From: Clostridia bacterium
GTDB taxonomy: Bacteria > Bacillota > Clostridia > Christensenellales > Aristaeellaceae
Direction of reading: 5' to 3'
Assembly: GCA_017936765.1 (NCBI GenBank)
Contig: JAGBEX010000042.1
Span: 1 to 36,680 of the forward strand
Length of the DNA: 36,680 bases
Under the pieces are notes generated by a model. The model did not search any database. It saw only the letters and a list, made by a program, of their open reading frames with translations, and was not told the DNA's origin. Position 1 is the first letter of the stretch. The number at the start of each line of letters is the position of its first letter. The translations under genes were made by a program, and so were the position numbers. Shown one piece after another: positions 22,212 through 30,730 of this stretch.

Positions 22212-23711
22212 ATGGAGCCTTGGCAATCCATTCCCTTCGCCTGCATCCTGCTGCCCCTGGGCTCCGCCGCCATGACCAGCGTGCTGAAGGGCCGCTGGGC
22301 GCGGTATTGGACCTTCACGGTGCTGACCATCGTCACGGCGCTTTCCGCCGTCTTTGTATGGCTGATGGCTGGCTTCGAAGGCAGCTACACCTACATGATG
22401 GGTCACTACCCCGCACCCTGGGGCAACGAGATCCGCGCTGGCCTGCTGGAGGCCATCACGGCGCTGTTCTTCAGCATGATCATGCTGCTGTCCCTGATGG
22501 GCGGCCTGAAGAAGATCGACGAGCATCTCCTGGCCGACAAGCAGAGCCTGTATTACGTGATGCTGCTGCTGCTCACCGCCGCGCTGATGGCGCAGGTCTA
22601 CACCAACGACCTCTTCACCGCCTATGTGTTCCTGGAGATCATGACCATCGCGGCCTGCTCGCTGATCACCGCCCGCACCAAGGGGCGCACGCTGGTGGCC
22701 GCCACCCGGTACATGATCATGAACCTCTTGGGTTCCGGCCTGTTCCTGCTGGGCATCACCCTGCTGTACGACCTCACCGGCCACCTGCTGATGAGCAACA
22801 TCAAGGAGGCCGTGGCTGCCCTGGCGCAGTCCGGCCAGTATCAGATGCCCCTCACGGTGGTCATCGCCATCATGAGCATCGGCCTGGGCATCAAGAGCGC
22901 CCTGTTCCCCTTCCACACCTGGGTGCCGGATGCCTACGGCTACTCCACGCCCACCTCGGCAGCGGTGCTTTCCTCCCTGGTGAGCAAGGGGTACATCTTC
23001 CTTCTGATCAAGATCTTCTATCGCGTCATTGGTCTCGACGTCATCGCCTCCACCGGCATCCTGGACATTCTCTTCGGTTTTGCCCTGGTGGGCATGGTGA
23101 TGGGCTCCATCTCCGCCATACGCCAGAGCGATATCCGGCGCATGATCGCCTTCTCCTCCGTGGCACAGATCGGCTACATCTTCATGGGCATGGGTCTGGG
23201 CAACGAGCAGGGCATGACCGCTGCGGTGTTCCACATCTTCGCCCACGCAGTGTGCAAGGCCATGCTGTTCCTGGCCGCAGGCGGCCTGGCCGATGCCTCG
23301 GGCAACAGCAAGCAGTTCCGCGACCTGCGAGGTTCCGGCTTCCGCAGCCCCATTGCTGGCGTGGCCTTCACCATCGGCGCGCTGAGCATGGTGGGCTTCC
23401 CCTTCCTGGGCGGCTTTACCAGCAAGATGAACTTTGCCATGGCGGCCATGCACGGCGGCGATACCCGCATGATGCTGGTGCTGCTGGTGCTGGTGATCTC
23501 CACCTGGCTCAACACCATCTACTTCCTCAAGACCGTGATCACCCTCTACCGCAAGCCCCTGCCCGGTGCCGTCTATCCGGTGGAAAAGGGACGGCGCGGC
23601 TTCTGCTTCAATGCTTCGCTGGTGCTGTTTGCCGCGGTGAACGTGGCGCTGGGTCTTTTCTCCCAGGGCATCATCGAGGGTATCTCCCGAGGCCTTAACA
23701 TCTTTGGCTAA
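22212..23711 (+). CDS. Proton/cation antiporter-type subunit 1 (MrpD/NuoN-like)
   Basis: A 499-residue polytopic protein of the NuoL/M/N antiporter family. Key residues: the conserved TM5 glutamate in YVFLEIMTIAACS, the TM7 lysine in GLGIKSALFPFHTWVPDA and the TM8 lysine in AVLSSLVSKGYIF. PDAYGYSTPTSAAVLSS closely resembles MrpD. This is the first of four consecutive family members and the one most like MrpD. It starts 3 bp after mrpC. Confidence 0.92.
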   Translation: MEPWQSIPFACILLPLGSAAMTSVLKGRWARYWTFTVLTIVTALSAVFVWLMAGFEGSYTYMMGHYPAPWGNEIRAGLLEAITALFFSMIMLLSLMGGLKKIDEHLLADKQSLYYVMLLLLTAALMAQVYTNDLFTAYVFLEIMTIAACSLITARTKGRTLVAATRYMIMNLLGSGLFLLGITLLYDLTGHLLMSNIKEAVAALAQSGQYQMPLTVVIAIMSIGLGIKSALFPFHTWVPDAYGYSTPTSAAVLSSLVSKGYIFLLIKIFYRVIGLDVIASTGILDILFGFALVGMVMGSISAIRQSDIRRMIAFSSVAQIGYIFMGMGLGNEQGMTAAVFHIFAHAVCKAMLFLAAGGLADASGNSKQFRDLRGSGFRSPIAGVAFTIGALSMVGFPFLGGFTSKMNFAMAAMHGGDTRMMLVLLVLVISTWLNTIYFLKTVITLYRKPLPGAVYPVEKGRRGFCFNASLVLFAAVNVALGLFSQGIIEGISRGLNIFG

Positions 23712-23738
23712 ATTGATCTGATCGTAGGAGGCATTGCC

Positions 23739-25229
23739 ATGATCGGTTCCTGGTATCTGCTCATTCCCGTGCTGCTGCCTATTCTTTCCGGGCTGGCGCT
23801 GTGCTTCTTCAAGTCCTTCGAGGATGCCAAGAAGCGCAATCTCTTCACCCTGGTCATCATGGTCGTCAATGTGCTGGCGCTGCTGCCGGTGCTTTTCTCC
23901 GGCGACATGACGCTGACCCTCTTCACCCTCAGCGATAACCTGCCCATCTTCCTGCGCACCGACACCCTGGGCAAGATCTTCGCCACGGTGATGGCCTTTG
24001 TGTGGGCTGCGGCAGGCGCCTACTCCTTTGAGTACATGGCCCACGAGGAAAACCAGAAGCGCTACTACAGCTTCTACCTCTGCACCCTGGGCGTGCTGAT
24101 GGCGCTGTGCTTTGCAGGCTCCATCGTTACCTTCTATATGTTCTACGAGTTCATGACCCTGCTCACCGTGCCCATGGTGATGCACACCGGCAAGAAGGAC
24201 GCCGTGGCTGCTGGCATCAAGTACCTGATCTACTCCGTGGTGGGCGCTTCCCTGGCGCTGCTGGGCATCTTCCTGCTCAGCCCCTATGTGTCCACCCTGG
24301 CCTATCAGGCTGGCGGCGTGCTGGATGCCGCCAAGGTGGCTGGGCATGAGGGCTTCGTTCTCACGGTGACCTTCCTGATGATCGTGGGCTTTGGCACCAA
24401 GGCGGGTATGTTCCCCCTCCACGGCTGGCTGCCCACCGCTCACCCGGCGGCTCCCTCCCCGGCCAGCGCTGTGCTGTCCGGCATCATCACCAAGGCGGGC
24501 GTGCTGGGCGTGATCCGGCTGATGTACTGCTTTGTGGGTGCCGAGTTCCTGCGCGGCTCCTGGGTGCAGACCGCCTTCATGAGCCTGACGCTGTTCACGG
24601 TGTTCATGGGCAGCCTGCTGGCCTTTAAGGAAGGCGGGCTGAAGAAGCGCCTGGCCTATTCCTCCGTGAGCCAGCTGAGCTACGTGCTGCTGGGCGTCAG
24701 CACCATGCATCCCCTGGGCTTTGTGGGCGCGCTGCTGCACGTGGTGGCTCACTCTCTCATCAAGGATACCCTGTTCATGTCCGCCGGTGCCATCATCCAC
24801 AAGACCGGCAAGACCCAGGTGGCCGAGCTGGAAGGCATTGGCAAGCAGATGCCCGTCACCATGTGGTGCTTCACCCTGGCCAGCGTTGGCCTGGTGGGCA
24901 TCCCGCCCTGCCTGGGCTTTGTGTCCAAGTGGTACCTGGCCCAGGGCGCGCTGAACATGACGGGCGTGGCTGCCTTCTTCAGCTGGCTGGCTCCGGTGGT
25001 GCTGCTGGTGTCCGCGCTGCTGACGGCGGGGTACCTGCTGCCCATCAGCATCCGCGGGTTCTTCCCCGGCCACGATGGCGAGGGCAAGCTGAAGTTCTTT
25101 GAGAAATGCGAACCCACCCACGTCATGCTCATCCCCATGATCCTCCTCACCACGCTGGTCATTGTGTCCGGTATGTTCCCCGGCAGCCTGGTGGAAATGT
25201 TCACCGCTCTGGCCAGCACGCTGATGTAA
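23739..25229 (+). CDS. Proton/cation antiporter-type subunit 2 (NuoM/MbhH-like)
   Basis: A 496-residue polytopic protein of the same family. It shows the TM5 glutamate in FYMFYEFMTLLTVPMV, the lysine in GFGTKAGMFPLHGWLPTAHP and the TM8 lysine in AVLSGIITKAGVLGVIR. AHPAAPSPASA is the variant common in NuoM and hydrogenase-linked subunits. It has GTAGGAGG before the ATG. It resembles subunits 3 and 4 more than subunit 1 in its central motifs. Confidence 0.9.
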   Translation: MIGSWYLLIPVLLPILSGLALCFFKSFEDAKKRNLFTLVIMVVNVLALLPVLFSGDMTLTLFTLSDNLPIFLRTDTLGKIFATVMAFVWAAAGAYSFEYMAHEENQKRYYSFYLCTLGVLMALCFAGSIVTFYMFYEFMTLLTVPMVMHTGKKDAVAAGIKYLIYSVVGASLALLGIFLLSPYVSTLAYQAGGVLDAAKVAGHEGFVLTVTFLMIVGFGTKAGMFPLHGWLPTAHPAAPSPASAVLSGIITKAGVLGVIRLMYCFVGAEFLRGSWVQTAFMSLTLFTVFMGSLLAFKEGGLKKRLAYSSVSQLSYVLLGVSTMHPLGFVGALLHVVAHSLIKDTLFMSAGAIIHKTGKTQVAELEGIGKQMPVTMWCFTLASVGLVGIPPCLGFVSKWYLAQGALNMTGVAAFFSWLAPVVLLVSALLTAGYLLPISIRGFFPGHDGEGKLKFFEKCEPTHVMLIPMILLTTLVIVSGMFPGSLVEMFTALASTLM

Positions 25230-25241
25230 GGAGGCGCCACC

Positions 25242-26708
25242 ATGCTCTTATACCTTACGCTGTTGATCCCGCTGCTTGGCGGCGCGCTGCTGCCCCTGTT
25301 CCGCTTCAAGGGGCTGAAGAGCCGCGGCATTTATGTGGAGGCGGTGGTGATCCTCACCTGCATCCTCGTTTGGGTGCTGCTGCTGACCCGCACCGATGCT
25401 CGCTATGATCTCTTCACCGTGATGGACGGGCTGACCCTCTCCTTCAAGGTGGACGGCATGAGCTGCATCTTTGCCGGGCTGGTGAGCATCCTGTGGCCGC
25501 TGGCCTCCCTCTACGGGTTTGAATACATGACCCACGAGGAGCGCCCCAACACCTTCTTCGCCTTCTACACCATGACCTATGCCATCACCCTGGCGGTGGC
25601 CATGGCGGCGAACCTGTTCACCCTGTACGTCTTCTACGAGTGCCTCACCCTCATCACCCTGCCCCTGGTGGTGCATAAGCAGGATGCCAAGTCCATCCGC
25701 GCTGGCCGCAAGTATCTGTACTATTCCATCAGCGGCGCGGCCATGGCCTTCATTGCCCTGGTGTTCACCCTGCACTATGGCGCCACCACGGACTTCACCC
25801 TGGGCGGCATTCTGGACATGACCAAGGTGGCTGGCCACGAGCATGTGCTGCACCTGGTGTTCCTGCTGGCCTTTGTGGGCTTTGGCACCAAGGCTGCGGT
25901 GTTCCCCATGTACGCCTGGCTGCCCGCTGCCTCGGTAGCGCCCACGCCCGTCACCGCCCTGCTCCATGCCGTGGCTGTGGTGAACGCCGGTGCCTATGCC
26001 GTGCTGCGCGTGATCTACTACGCCTTCGGCGCTGAGTTCCTCTACGGCACCACCGCCCAGACCATCGCCCTGGCCATTGCCTGCTTCACCATCGTGTTCG
26101 GCTCTGCCATGGCGGTGAAGGAGCAGCACTTCAAGCGCCGCCTGGCCTATTCCACCATTTCCAACCTGAGCTACATGCTCATGGGCGCTGCCCTCATGAC
26201 CCCTGCGGGCATGACCGGCAGCCTGAGCCACCTGATCTTCCACGGCGTGATGAAGATCACCCTGTTCTACTGCGCAGGCGCGATCCTCGTGCGCACCGAG
26301 CAGGAGTATGTGCAGGATCTGCGCGGCTTCAGCAAGGTGATGCCCTTCACCTGCTGCGTGCTGATGATCTCCAGCGTGGCCATGGTGGGCATTCCCCCGC
26401 TGGCGGGCTTCGTCAGCAAGTGGAACCTGCTCACCGCCGCCGCTGATACCGGCATGGTGATGGGTACCGTGAGCGTCGCCGCGCTGATCATCTCCGCCAT
26501 TCTCACCGCCATTTACCTGTTCACCGTGGCGCTGCCCATGTACTTCCGCCCCCTGAACGAGGGCGTGACCCTGAATGGTGATCACGATCCCTCCTGGATG
26601 ATGAAGCTGCCCCTGTTCATCCTCACCCTGCTGGTGGTGGGCCTTGGCCTGTTCTCCCAGCCGCTGGTGATCTTCCTGCGCCAGATCGCATCCGGCGCCA
26701 TCTTCTAA
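25242..26708 (+). CDS. Proton/cation antiporter-type subunit 3 (NuoL/MrpA-like motif)
   Basis: A 488-residue polytopic protein. The TM5 glutamate is in LYVFYECLTLITLPLV and the TM7 lysine in GFGTKAAVFPMYAWLPAASV. In the next helix it has LLHAVAVVNAGAYAVLR, with a histidine and without the lysine of subunits 1, 2 and 4, which is like the NuoL/MrpA type (HAATMVxAG). The histidine before WLP in its neighbours is tyrosine here. It probably corresponds to the N-terminal antiporter half of MrpA, while the C-terminal part is encoded separately at 20561-21839. Confidence 0.9.
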   Translation: MLLYLTLLIPLLGGALLPLFRFKGLKSRGIYVEAVVILTCILVWVLLLTRTDARYDLFTVMDGLTLSFKVDGMSCIFAGLVSILWPLASLYGFEYMTHEERPNTFFAFYTMTYAITLAVAMAANLFTLYVFYECLTLITLPLVVHKQDAKSIRAGRKYLYYSISGAAMAFIALVFTLHYGATTDFTLGGILDMTKVAGHEHVLHLVFLLAFVGFGTKAAVFPMYAWLPAASVAPTPVTALLHAVAVVNAGAYAVLRVIYYAFGAEFLYGTTAQTIALAIACFTIVFGSAMAVKEQHFKRRLAYSTISNLSYMLMGAALMTPAGMTGSLSHLIFHGVMKITLFYCAGAILVRTEQEYVQDLRGFSKVMPFTCCVLMISSVAMVGIPPLAGFVSKWNLLTAAADTGMVMGTVSVAALIISAILTAIYLFTVALPMYFRPLNEGVTLNGDHDPSWMMKLPLFILTLLVVGLGLFSQPLVIFLRQIASGAIF

Positions 26709-26724
26709 GAAAGGAGGCTTCCCC

Positions 26725-28842
26725 ATGGCGATCCTACCCATTCTGGCTTTCGGCCCCATGGTGATGGCGGCTGTGTGCTACCTCATCGGCCGGAAAAGCA
26801 AAACCGGGCGCGACGTGGCCGTTGGTCTGACCGGCATTGCCACCTTCGCCCTGTGCGTCCTGACCTGGAACAGCGAAGCCGCCTTTGCCTGGGAGGGCTT
26901 CTGCGGCCTTGGCCTGCACCTGAAGGTGGACGGCTTCCGCAGCCTGTATGCCTGCATTGCGGCCTTCATGTGGATGATGAGCGGCCTGTTCTCCCACGAA
27001 TACTTCGCCCACTACCACAACCGCAACCGCTACTATTTCTTCAACCTCATGACCCTGGGTGCCACCCTGGGCGTGTTCCTCTCCGATGATCTGTACACCA
27101 CCTTCATCTTCTTTGAGATCATGTCCCTGACCAGCTACACCTGGGTGGCTCAGGAGGAGACCCCCGGTGCCATGCGCGCTGCTGCCACTTATCTGGCGGT
27201 GGCGGTGATCGGCGGCCTCACCACGCTGATGGGTTTGTTCCTGCTCTGGCATGAGCTGGGTACGCTGAGCTTCTCCGGCATCCGGGAGGCCATGGCCACC
27301 TATCAGGGCAACATCAGCTTACCGGTGTGGCTCACCCTGGTGGGCTTTGCCGCCAAGGCTGGCCTGTTCCCGCTGCACATCTGGCTGCCCAAGGCGCATC
27401 CCGTGGCCCCGGCCCCGGCCAGCGCCCTGCTCTCCGGCATCCTCACCAAGAGCGGCGTGTTCGGCCTCATCGTCATCTGCGCCAACCTGATGCCCGGCAA
27501 CGCTGCCTTCGGCAATGCGCTGTTGGTTCTGGCGGTGATCACCATGTTCCTGGGTGCGCTGCTGGCGCTGTTCTCCATCGACCTGAAGCGCACGCTGGCC
27601 TGCTCCTCCATGAGTCAGATCGGCTTCATCACCGTGGGTCTGTCCATGATGGTGCTGCTGGGCGAGGACGGCTCCCTGGCCGCCTATGGCTCCGTGATGC
27701 ACATGATGAACCACTCCCTCATCAAGCTGGTGCTGTTCATGGCCGCTGGTGTGGTGTACATGAACCTGCACAAGCTGGATCTCAACGAGATCCGCGGCTT
27801 TGGCCGGAAAAAGCCTGTGCTGCACATCGCCTTCCTGCTGGGCGCGCTGAGTATCGGCTGCATCCCGCCCATTGGCAGCGGCTACAACTCCAAGAGCCTC
27901 CTGCACGAGGCCATTCTGGAGCTGGTGCATCACCTGGAGGCCCACGGCCACTCTGCCCTGCCCTATCGCTTTGTGGAGATCCTCTTCCTTGTCAGCGGCG
28001 GCCTCACCGTGGCCTACATGACCAAGCTGTACATCTGCATCTTCTGGGAAAAGAACACCGCCCGCCAGGAAGAGTTCGACGGTATGCGCAAGTACATCAG
28101 CAAGCCCTCTGCCCTGGTGCTGCTTTTGAGCGCCGCTGTGCTGCCCTTCCTGGGCGCGCTGCCGGAAATGCTCATGACTCCCGTGGGCGTGCGCTCTTCG
28201 GCCTTCTTCGGCCAGGAGGTGCTGCACCACGAGATCCCCTACTTCGGCGCAGCGAACCTCATCGGCGCGGCGCAGAGCATCGGCATCGGCCTGGTGGTGT
28301 ACTTTGCCATCGTCCGTCCCCTGCTGATGAAAAAGGTGGACGGTGTCCGCGTGTATGTGAACCGCTGGCCTGCCTGGCTTGACCTGGAGAACGCGGTGTA
28401 TCGCCCCATCCTGCTGGACTTCCTGCCGGGTGTGCTGGGTGCCATCACCAAGTTCATTGCCAGCATCCCGGAAAGCTTCGCCGTGGTGAAGATCATCCCC
28501 GGCCTCATCGTGGGCGCGGTGCGCTTCCTGTGCGAGCTGCCGGAGAACATCATTCTGCTGCTGCGCAAAACGGCCTTCCGCAAGCGTCAGAAGCGCCGTC
28601 CCGTGCCGGTGGGCAACCGCTTCACCTACGGCTGCGGCAAGGCTCTGAACGGCCTTGCAACGGCCTTGAACGCCACCTTCCTGCGCTCCAAGCCCATGCG
28701 TACCGATTTCGAGTACGTGCTGGACGCCTCCTGGCGGGAGCTGACCCAGGGGACCCACCGTATCACCGCCACCATGTCCTTTGGCCTGCTGCTGATGTGC
28801 ATCGGCCTGTTCATCACCTGTATGTACCTTTTGCAGCAATAA
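26725..28842 (+). CDS. Proton/cation antiporter-type subunit 4 (HyfB/NuoL-like, extended)
   Basis: A 705-residue protein, longer than the other three by ~200 residues. The antiporter core has the TM5 glutamate in TTFIFFEIMSLTSYTWV, the TM7 lysine in LVGFAAKAGLFPLHIWLPKA and the TM8 lysine in SGILTKSGVFG. The C-terminal extension (~560-705) has an amphipathic, basic region (LLLRKTAFRKRQKRRP) and a final transmembrane helix ending LFITCMYLLQQ, like the lateral or anchoring helices of NuoL and HyfB. AAAGGAGG precedes the ATG. Its termination near 28842 is 14 bp before the SGNH gene. Confidence 0.88.
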   Translation: MAILPILAFGPMVMAAVCYLIGRKSKTGRDVAVGLTGIATFALCVLTWNSEAAFAWEGFCGLGLHLKVDGFRSLYACIAAFMWMMSGLFSHEYFAHYHNRNRYYFFNLMTLGATLGVFLSDDLYTTFIFFEIMSLTSYTWVAQEETPGAMRAAATYLAVAVIGGLTTLMGLFLLWHELGTLSFSGIREAMATYQGNISLPVWLTLVGFAAKAGLFPLHIWLPKAHPVAPAPASALLSGILTKSGVFGLIVICANLMPGNAAFGNALLVLAVITMFLGALLALFSIDLKRTLACSSMSQIGFITVGLSMMVLLGEDGSLAAYGSVMHMMNHSLIKLVLFMAAGVVYMNLHKLDLNEIRGFGRKKPVLHIAFLLGALSIGCIPPIGSGYNSKSLLHEAILELVHHLEAHGHSALPYRFVEILFLVSGGLTVAYMTKLYICIFWEKNTARQEEFDGMRKYISKPSALVLLLSAAVLPFLGALPEMLMTPVGVRSSAFFGQEVLHHEIPYFGAANLIGAAQSIGIGLVVYFAIVRPLLMKKVDGVRVYVNRWPAWLDLENAVYRPILLDFLPGVLGAITKFIASIPESFAVVKIIPGLIVGAVRFLCELPENIILLLRKTAFRKRQKRRPVPVGNRFTYGCGKALNGLATALNATFLRSKPMRTDFEYVLDASWRELTQGTHRITATMSFGLLLMCIGLFITCMYLLQQ

Positions 28843-28855
28843 GGGAGGCACCACC

Positions 28856-29407
28856 ATGGCTGAACAGAAGAACATCCTGCTCCTGGGCGATTCCCGCCGC
28901 ATGGGCTACCAGCCCTTTGTGACCGCCAACCTTGAAGGCCGCGCCGCAGTGCACGATCCCAGCGAGAACGGCCGTTGGGCTGGCTACACGCTGAACTCCC
29001 TGCGCTTCTGGCTGCATGAGTTCCCCACCCCGGACATCGTGCATTGGAACTGCGGTCTGTGGGACCTGGGCGACGACTATCACCTGGGTCGCCCCTTCTC
29101 CCTGCCGGAGGAATACCGCAGCGCCGTGGAGCGCACCGTGACCGTGCTGCGCAAGCTCTTCCCCGGTGTGCAGATCATCATGGCCACCACCATGCCCGTG
29201 GCCGACGAGAACACCACCGGCATCCGCGCCTACAACGATATCATCCGGGAGGTTGCCACTAAGGAGAACATCCCCGTGGACGACCTGTTTGCCCTGATGG
29301 ACGGCCGGATGTGCGAGTTTGACCGGGGCGACCGCCTCCACCTGAACGAGGCAGGCAACACCCTCGTGGCTGCCCAGGTCACCAAGGCCATCGAAGCCTA
29401 TCTGTAA
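28856..29407 (+). CDS. Small SGNH/GDSL hydrolase
   Basis: A 183-residue cytoplasmic protein without signal peptide. The SGNH motifs are visible: block I LLLGDSRRMG with serine near residue 13, the block III asparagine probably in HWNCGLWD, and the catalytic pair DRLHLNEAGN near residue 160. Such enzymes are esterases or thioesterases of varied substrate. It is the last gene of the Mrp/Mbh-like operon, 14 bp after subunit 4 with AAGGGAGG before the ATG, and a terminator follows it. Nothing in the sequence shows a role in ion transport, so its link to the operon is unexplained. Confidence 0.82.
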   Translation: MAEQKNILLLGDSRRMGYQPFVTANLEGRAAVHDPSENGRWAGYTLNSLRFWLHEFPTPDIVHWNCGLWDLGDDYHLGRPFSLPEEYRSAVERTVTVLRKLFPGVQIIMATTMPVADENTTGIRAYNDIIREVATKENIPVDDLFALMDGRMCEFDRGDRLHLNEAGNTLVAAQVTKAIEAYL

Positions 29408-29412
29408 CACAT

Positions 29413-29447
29413 AAGCCGGATCTCGCAAGAGATCCGGCTTTTCTTTT
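29413..29447 (+). terminator. Terminator of the Mrp/Mbh-like operon
   Basis: AAGCCGGATCTC-GCAA-GAGATCCGGCTT is a perfect 12-bp stem, followed by TTCTTTT. Confidence 0.92.
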
Positions 29448-29461
29448 GCCCAGGTTTTTGC

Positions 29462-29467
29462 TATAAT
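29462..29467 (+). promoter_or_regulatory. -10 box before the AlaX-type gene
   Basis: TATAAT 33 bp before the ATG. The region 17 bp upstream is the T-tract of the preceding terminator, with no clear -35. Confidence 0.5.
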
Positions 29468-29500
29468 GGTGGCAATCGCAACGCAATGGAGTGAAATCGT

Positions 29501-30691
29501 ATGACCGAGCGCCTTTACTACGATAACGCCTACCTCACCGAGTTCGATGCCCAGGTGCTGGCCTGCCGCCCCAATGGCGCGCAGTTCGACGTGCTGCTGG
29601 ATCGCAGCGCCTTCTACCCCACCTCCGGCGGCCAGCCCTATGATACCGGCAGCCTGGGCAATGCTCAGGTGGTCGATGTGCAGGTGGCCGATGGCGAGGT
29701 GTGGCACACCGTCACAGCGCCCCTCACCGTGGGGGAAACCGTGCATGGCCGCATCGACTGGACGCGGCGCTTTGACCATATGCAGCAGCACGCGGGCGAC
29801 CACATGATCGCCGGAACCCTGCACCGGTTGATGGGCGGCGTGACCATCGGCCTGCACATCAGCGAGGATGTCTCCACCATCGACGTGGCCATGCCCCAGG
29901 GCGTGACCCGCATTTCCGACGAGGACATCCGCCGCGTGGAAATGGAAGTGAACGAGCGCATCCAGCGGGATGTACCCATCCGCTGCTGGTTCCCCGATGC
30001 AGAGGAACTGGCAACGCTCCCCCTTCGCAAGGATCCCACCGTGAGCGAGCATATCCGCATCGTGGCCATTGGCGATGATGAAATGGTGGCCTGCGGCGGC
30101 ACCCACCCCTCCACCGCCGGGCAGCTCGGCCTGGTGAAAATTGTTTCCGTGGCCCCTGCCCGGGGCAAAATGCGGGTGTCCTTCCTGGCTGGCCAGCGCG
30201 CCCTGCGGGACTACACCAACTGCCACAGCGCCGTTCGCGCCGCCTCCGAGCTGCTCTCTGCCAACGTGGACACCCTGCCCGGTGCCGTGGCTGCCCTGCA
30301 GGAGCGCCTCCGCCATGCCGAGTACGAGCTGACCCGCTTCAAGCGGGAGCAGCTGCTTGCCCAGGCGCAGCAGTTCATTGATCAGGCCGACGTGCTGCCC
30401 GACGGCACCCGGCTCATTGCCCGCTTTGTGGAGGCCGATGCTGCCCTGCTGCGGGACGTGACCTCCAGGCTCATCGAGACCCCCGGCGTCATCGCCCTCA
30501 TGGCCGCCATGACCGGCGAGCAGGCCGCCTATGTTTTTGGCCGTTCTGCCGATGTGCAGGCCGACATGGGCGCCCTGCTGCGGGACTGCGCCAAGCCCCT
30601 TGGGGGCAAGGGCGGCGGCAGGCCGGACTTTGCCCAGGGCGGCGGCTGCCCGGAGATCCTGGAAGCTGCCAAACAAATGCTGCTGAAATAA
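29501..30691 (+). CDS. AlaX-type alanyl-tRNA editing protein with DHHA1-like domain
   Basis: A 396-residue free-standing editing protein that removes serine or glycine from mischarged tRNA-Ala. It shows the N-terminal part of AlaRS-like editing proteins (FYPTSGGQPYDTG), the zinc-binding HxxxH in QQHAGDHM near residue 97 and the second half CGGTH near residue 195. A C-terminal region (~260-396) is like DHHA1, ending DFAQGGG, with a coiled-coil linker before it. Full-length AlaRS domains for aminoacylation are absent. The ATG at 29501 follows GGAGTGAAATCGT. It is a single-gene transcript between terminators. Confidence 0.9.
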   Translation: MTERLYYDNAYLTEFDAQVLACRPNGAQFDVLLDRSAFYPTSGGQPYDTGSLGNAQVVDVQVADGEVWHTVTAPLTVGETVHGRIDWTRRFDHMQQHAGDHMIAGTLHRLMGGVTIGLHISEDVSTIDVAMPQGVTRISDEDIRRVEMEVNERIQRDVPIRCWFPDAEELATLPLRKDPTVSEHIRIVAIGDDEMVACGGTHPSTAGQLGLVKIVSVAPARGKMRVSFLAGQRALRDYTNCHSAVRAASELLSANVDTLPGAVAALQERLRHAEYELTRFKREQLLAQAQQFIDQADVLPDGTRLIARFVEADAALLRDVTSRLIETPGVIALMAAMTGEQAAYVFGRSADVQADMGALLRDCAKPLGGKGGGRPDFAQGGGCPEILEAAKQMLLK

Positions 30692-30694
30692 ACA

Positions 30695-30728
30695 ACAGGC
30701 TGCGCCTACATGGTGCAGCCTGCTTTCT
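30695..30728. terminator. Terminator between convergent genes
   Basis: CAGGCTGC and GCAGCCTG form an 8-bp stem extended by CC/GG around a small loop. T-rich sequence follows on the plus strand (CTTTCTATT) and AACAAC-type sequence on the other. It lies between the AlaX-type gene and the convergent HAD hydrolase. Confidence 0.7.
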
Positions 30729-30730
30729 AT

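Noticed and set aside
22161..25121. A 986-codon open frame on the minus strand opposite the antiporter genes
   Set aside because: It is opposite strongly supported membrane protein genes with proper ribosome binding sites, its translation is dominated by His, Gln, Gly and Ala, and it matches no family; GC-rich codon bias opens the opposite frame.
19438..28842. Membrane-bound hydrogenase or complex I operon
   Set aside because: No large or small hydrogenase subunit, no NuoB/C/D/I homologue and no NuoH-like subunit is encoded; only Mrp-type and antiporter-type membrane subunits are present.
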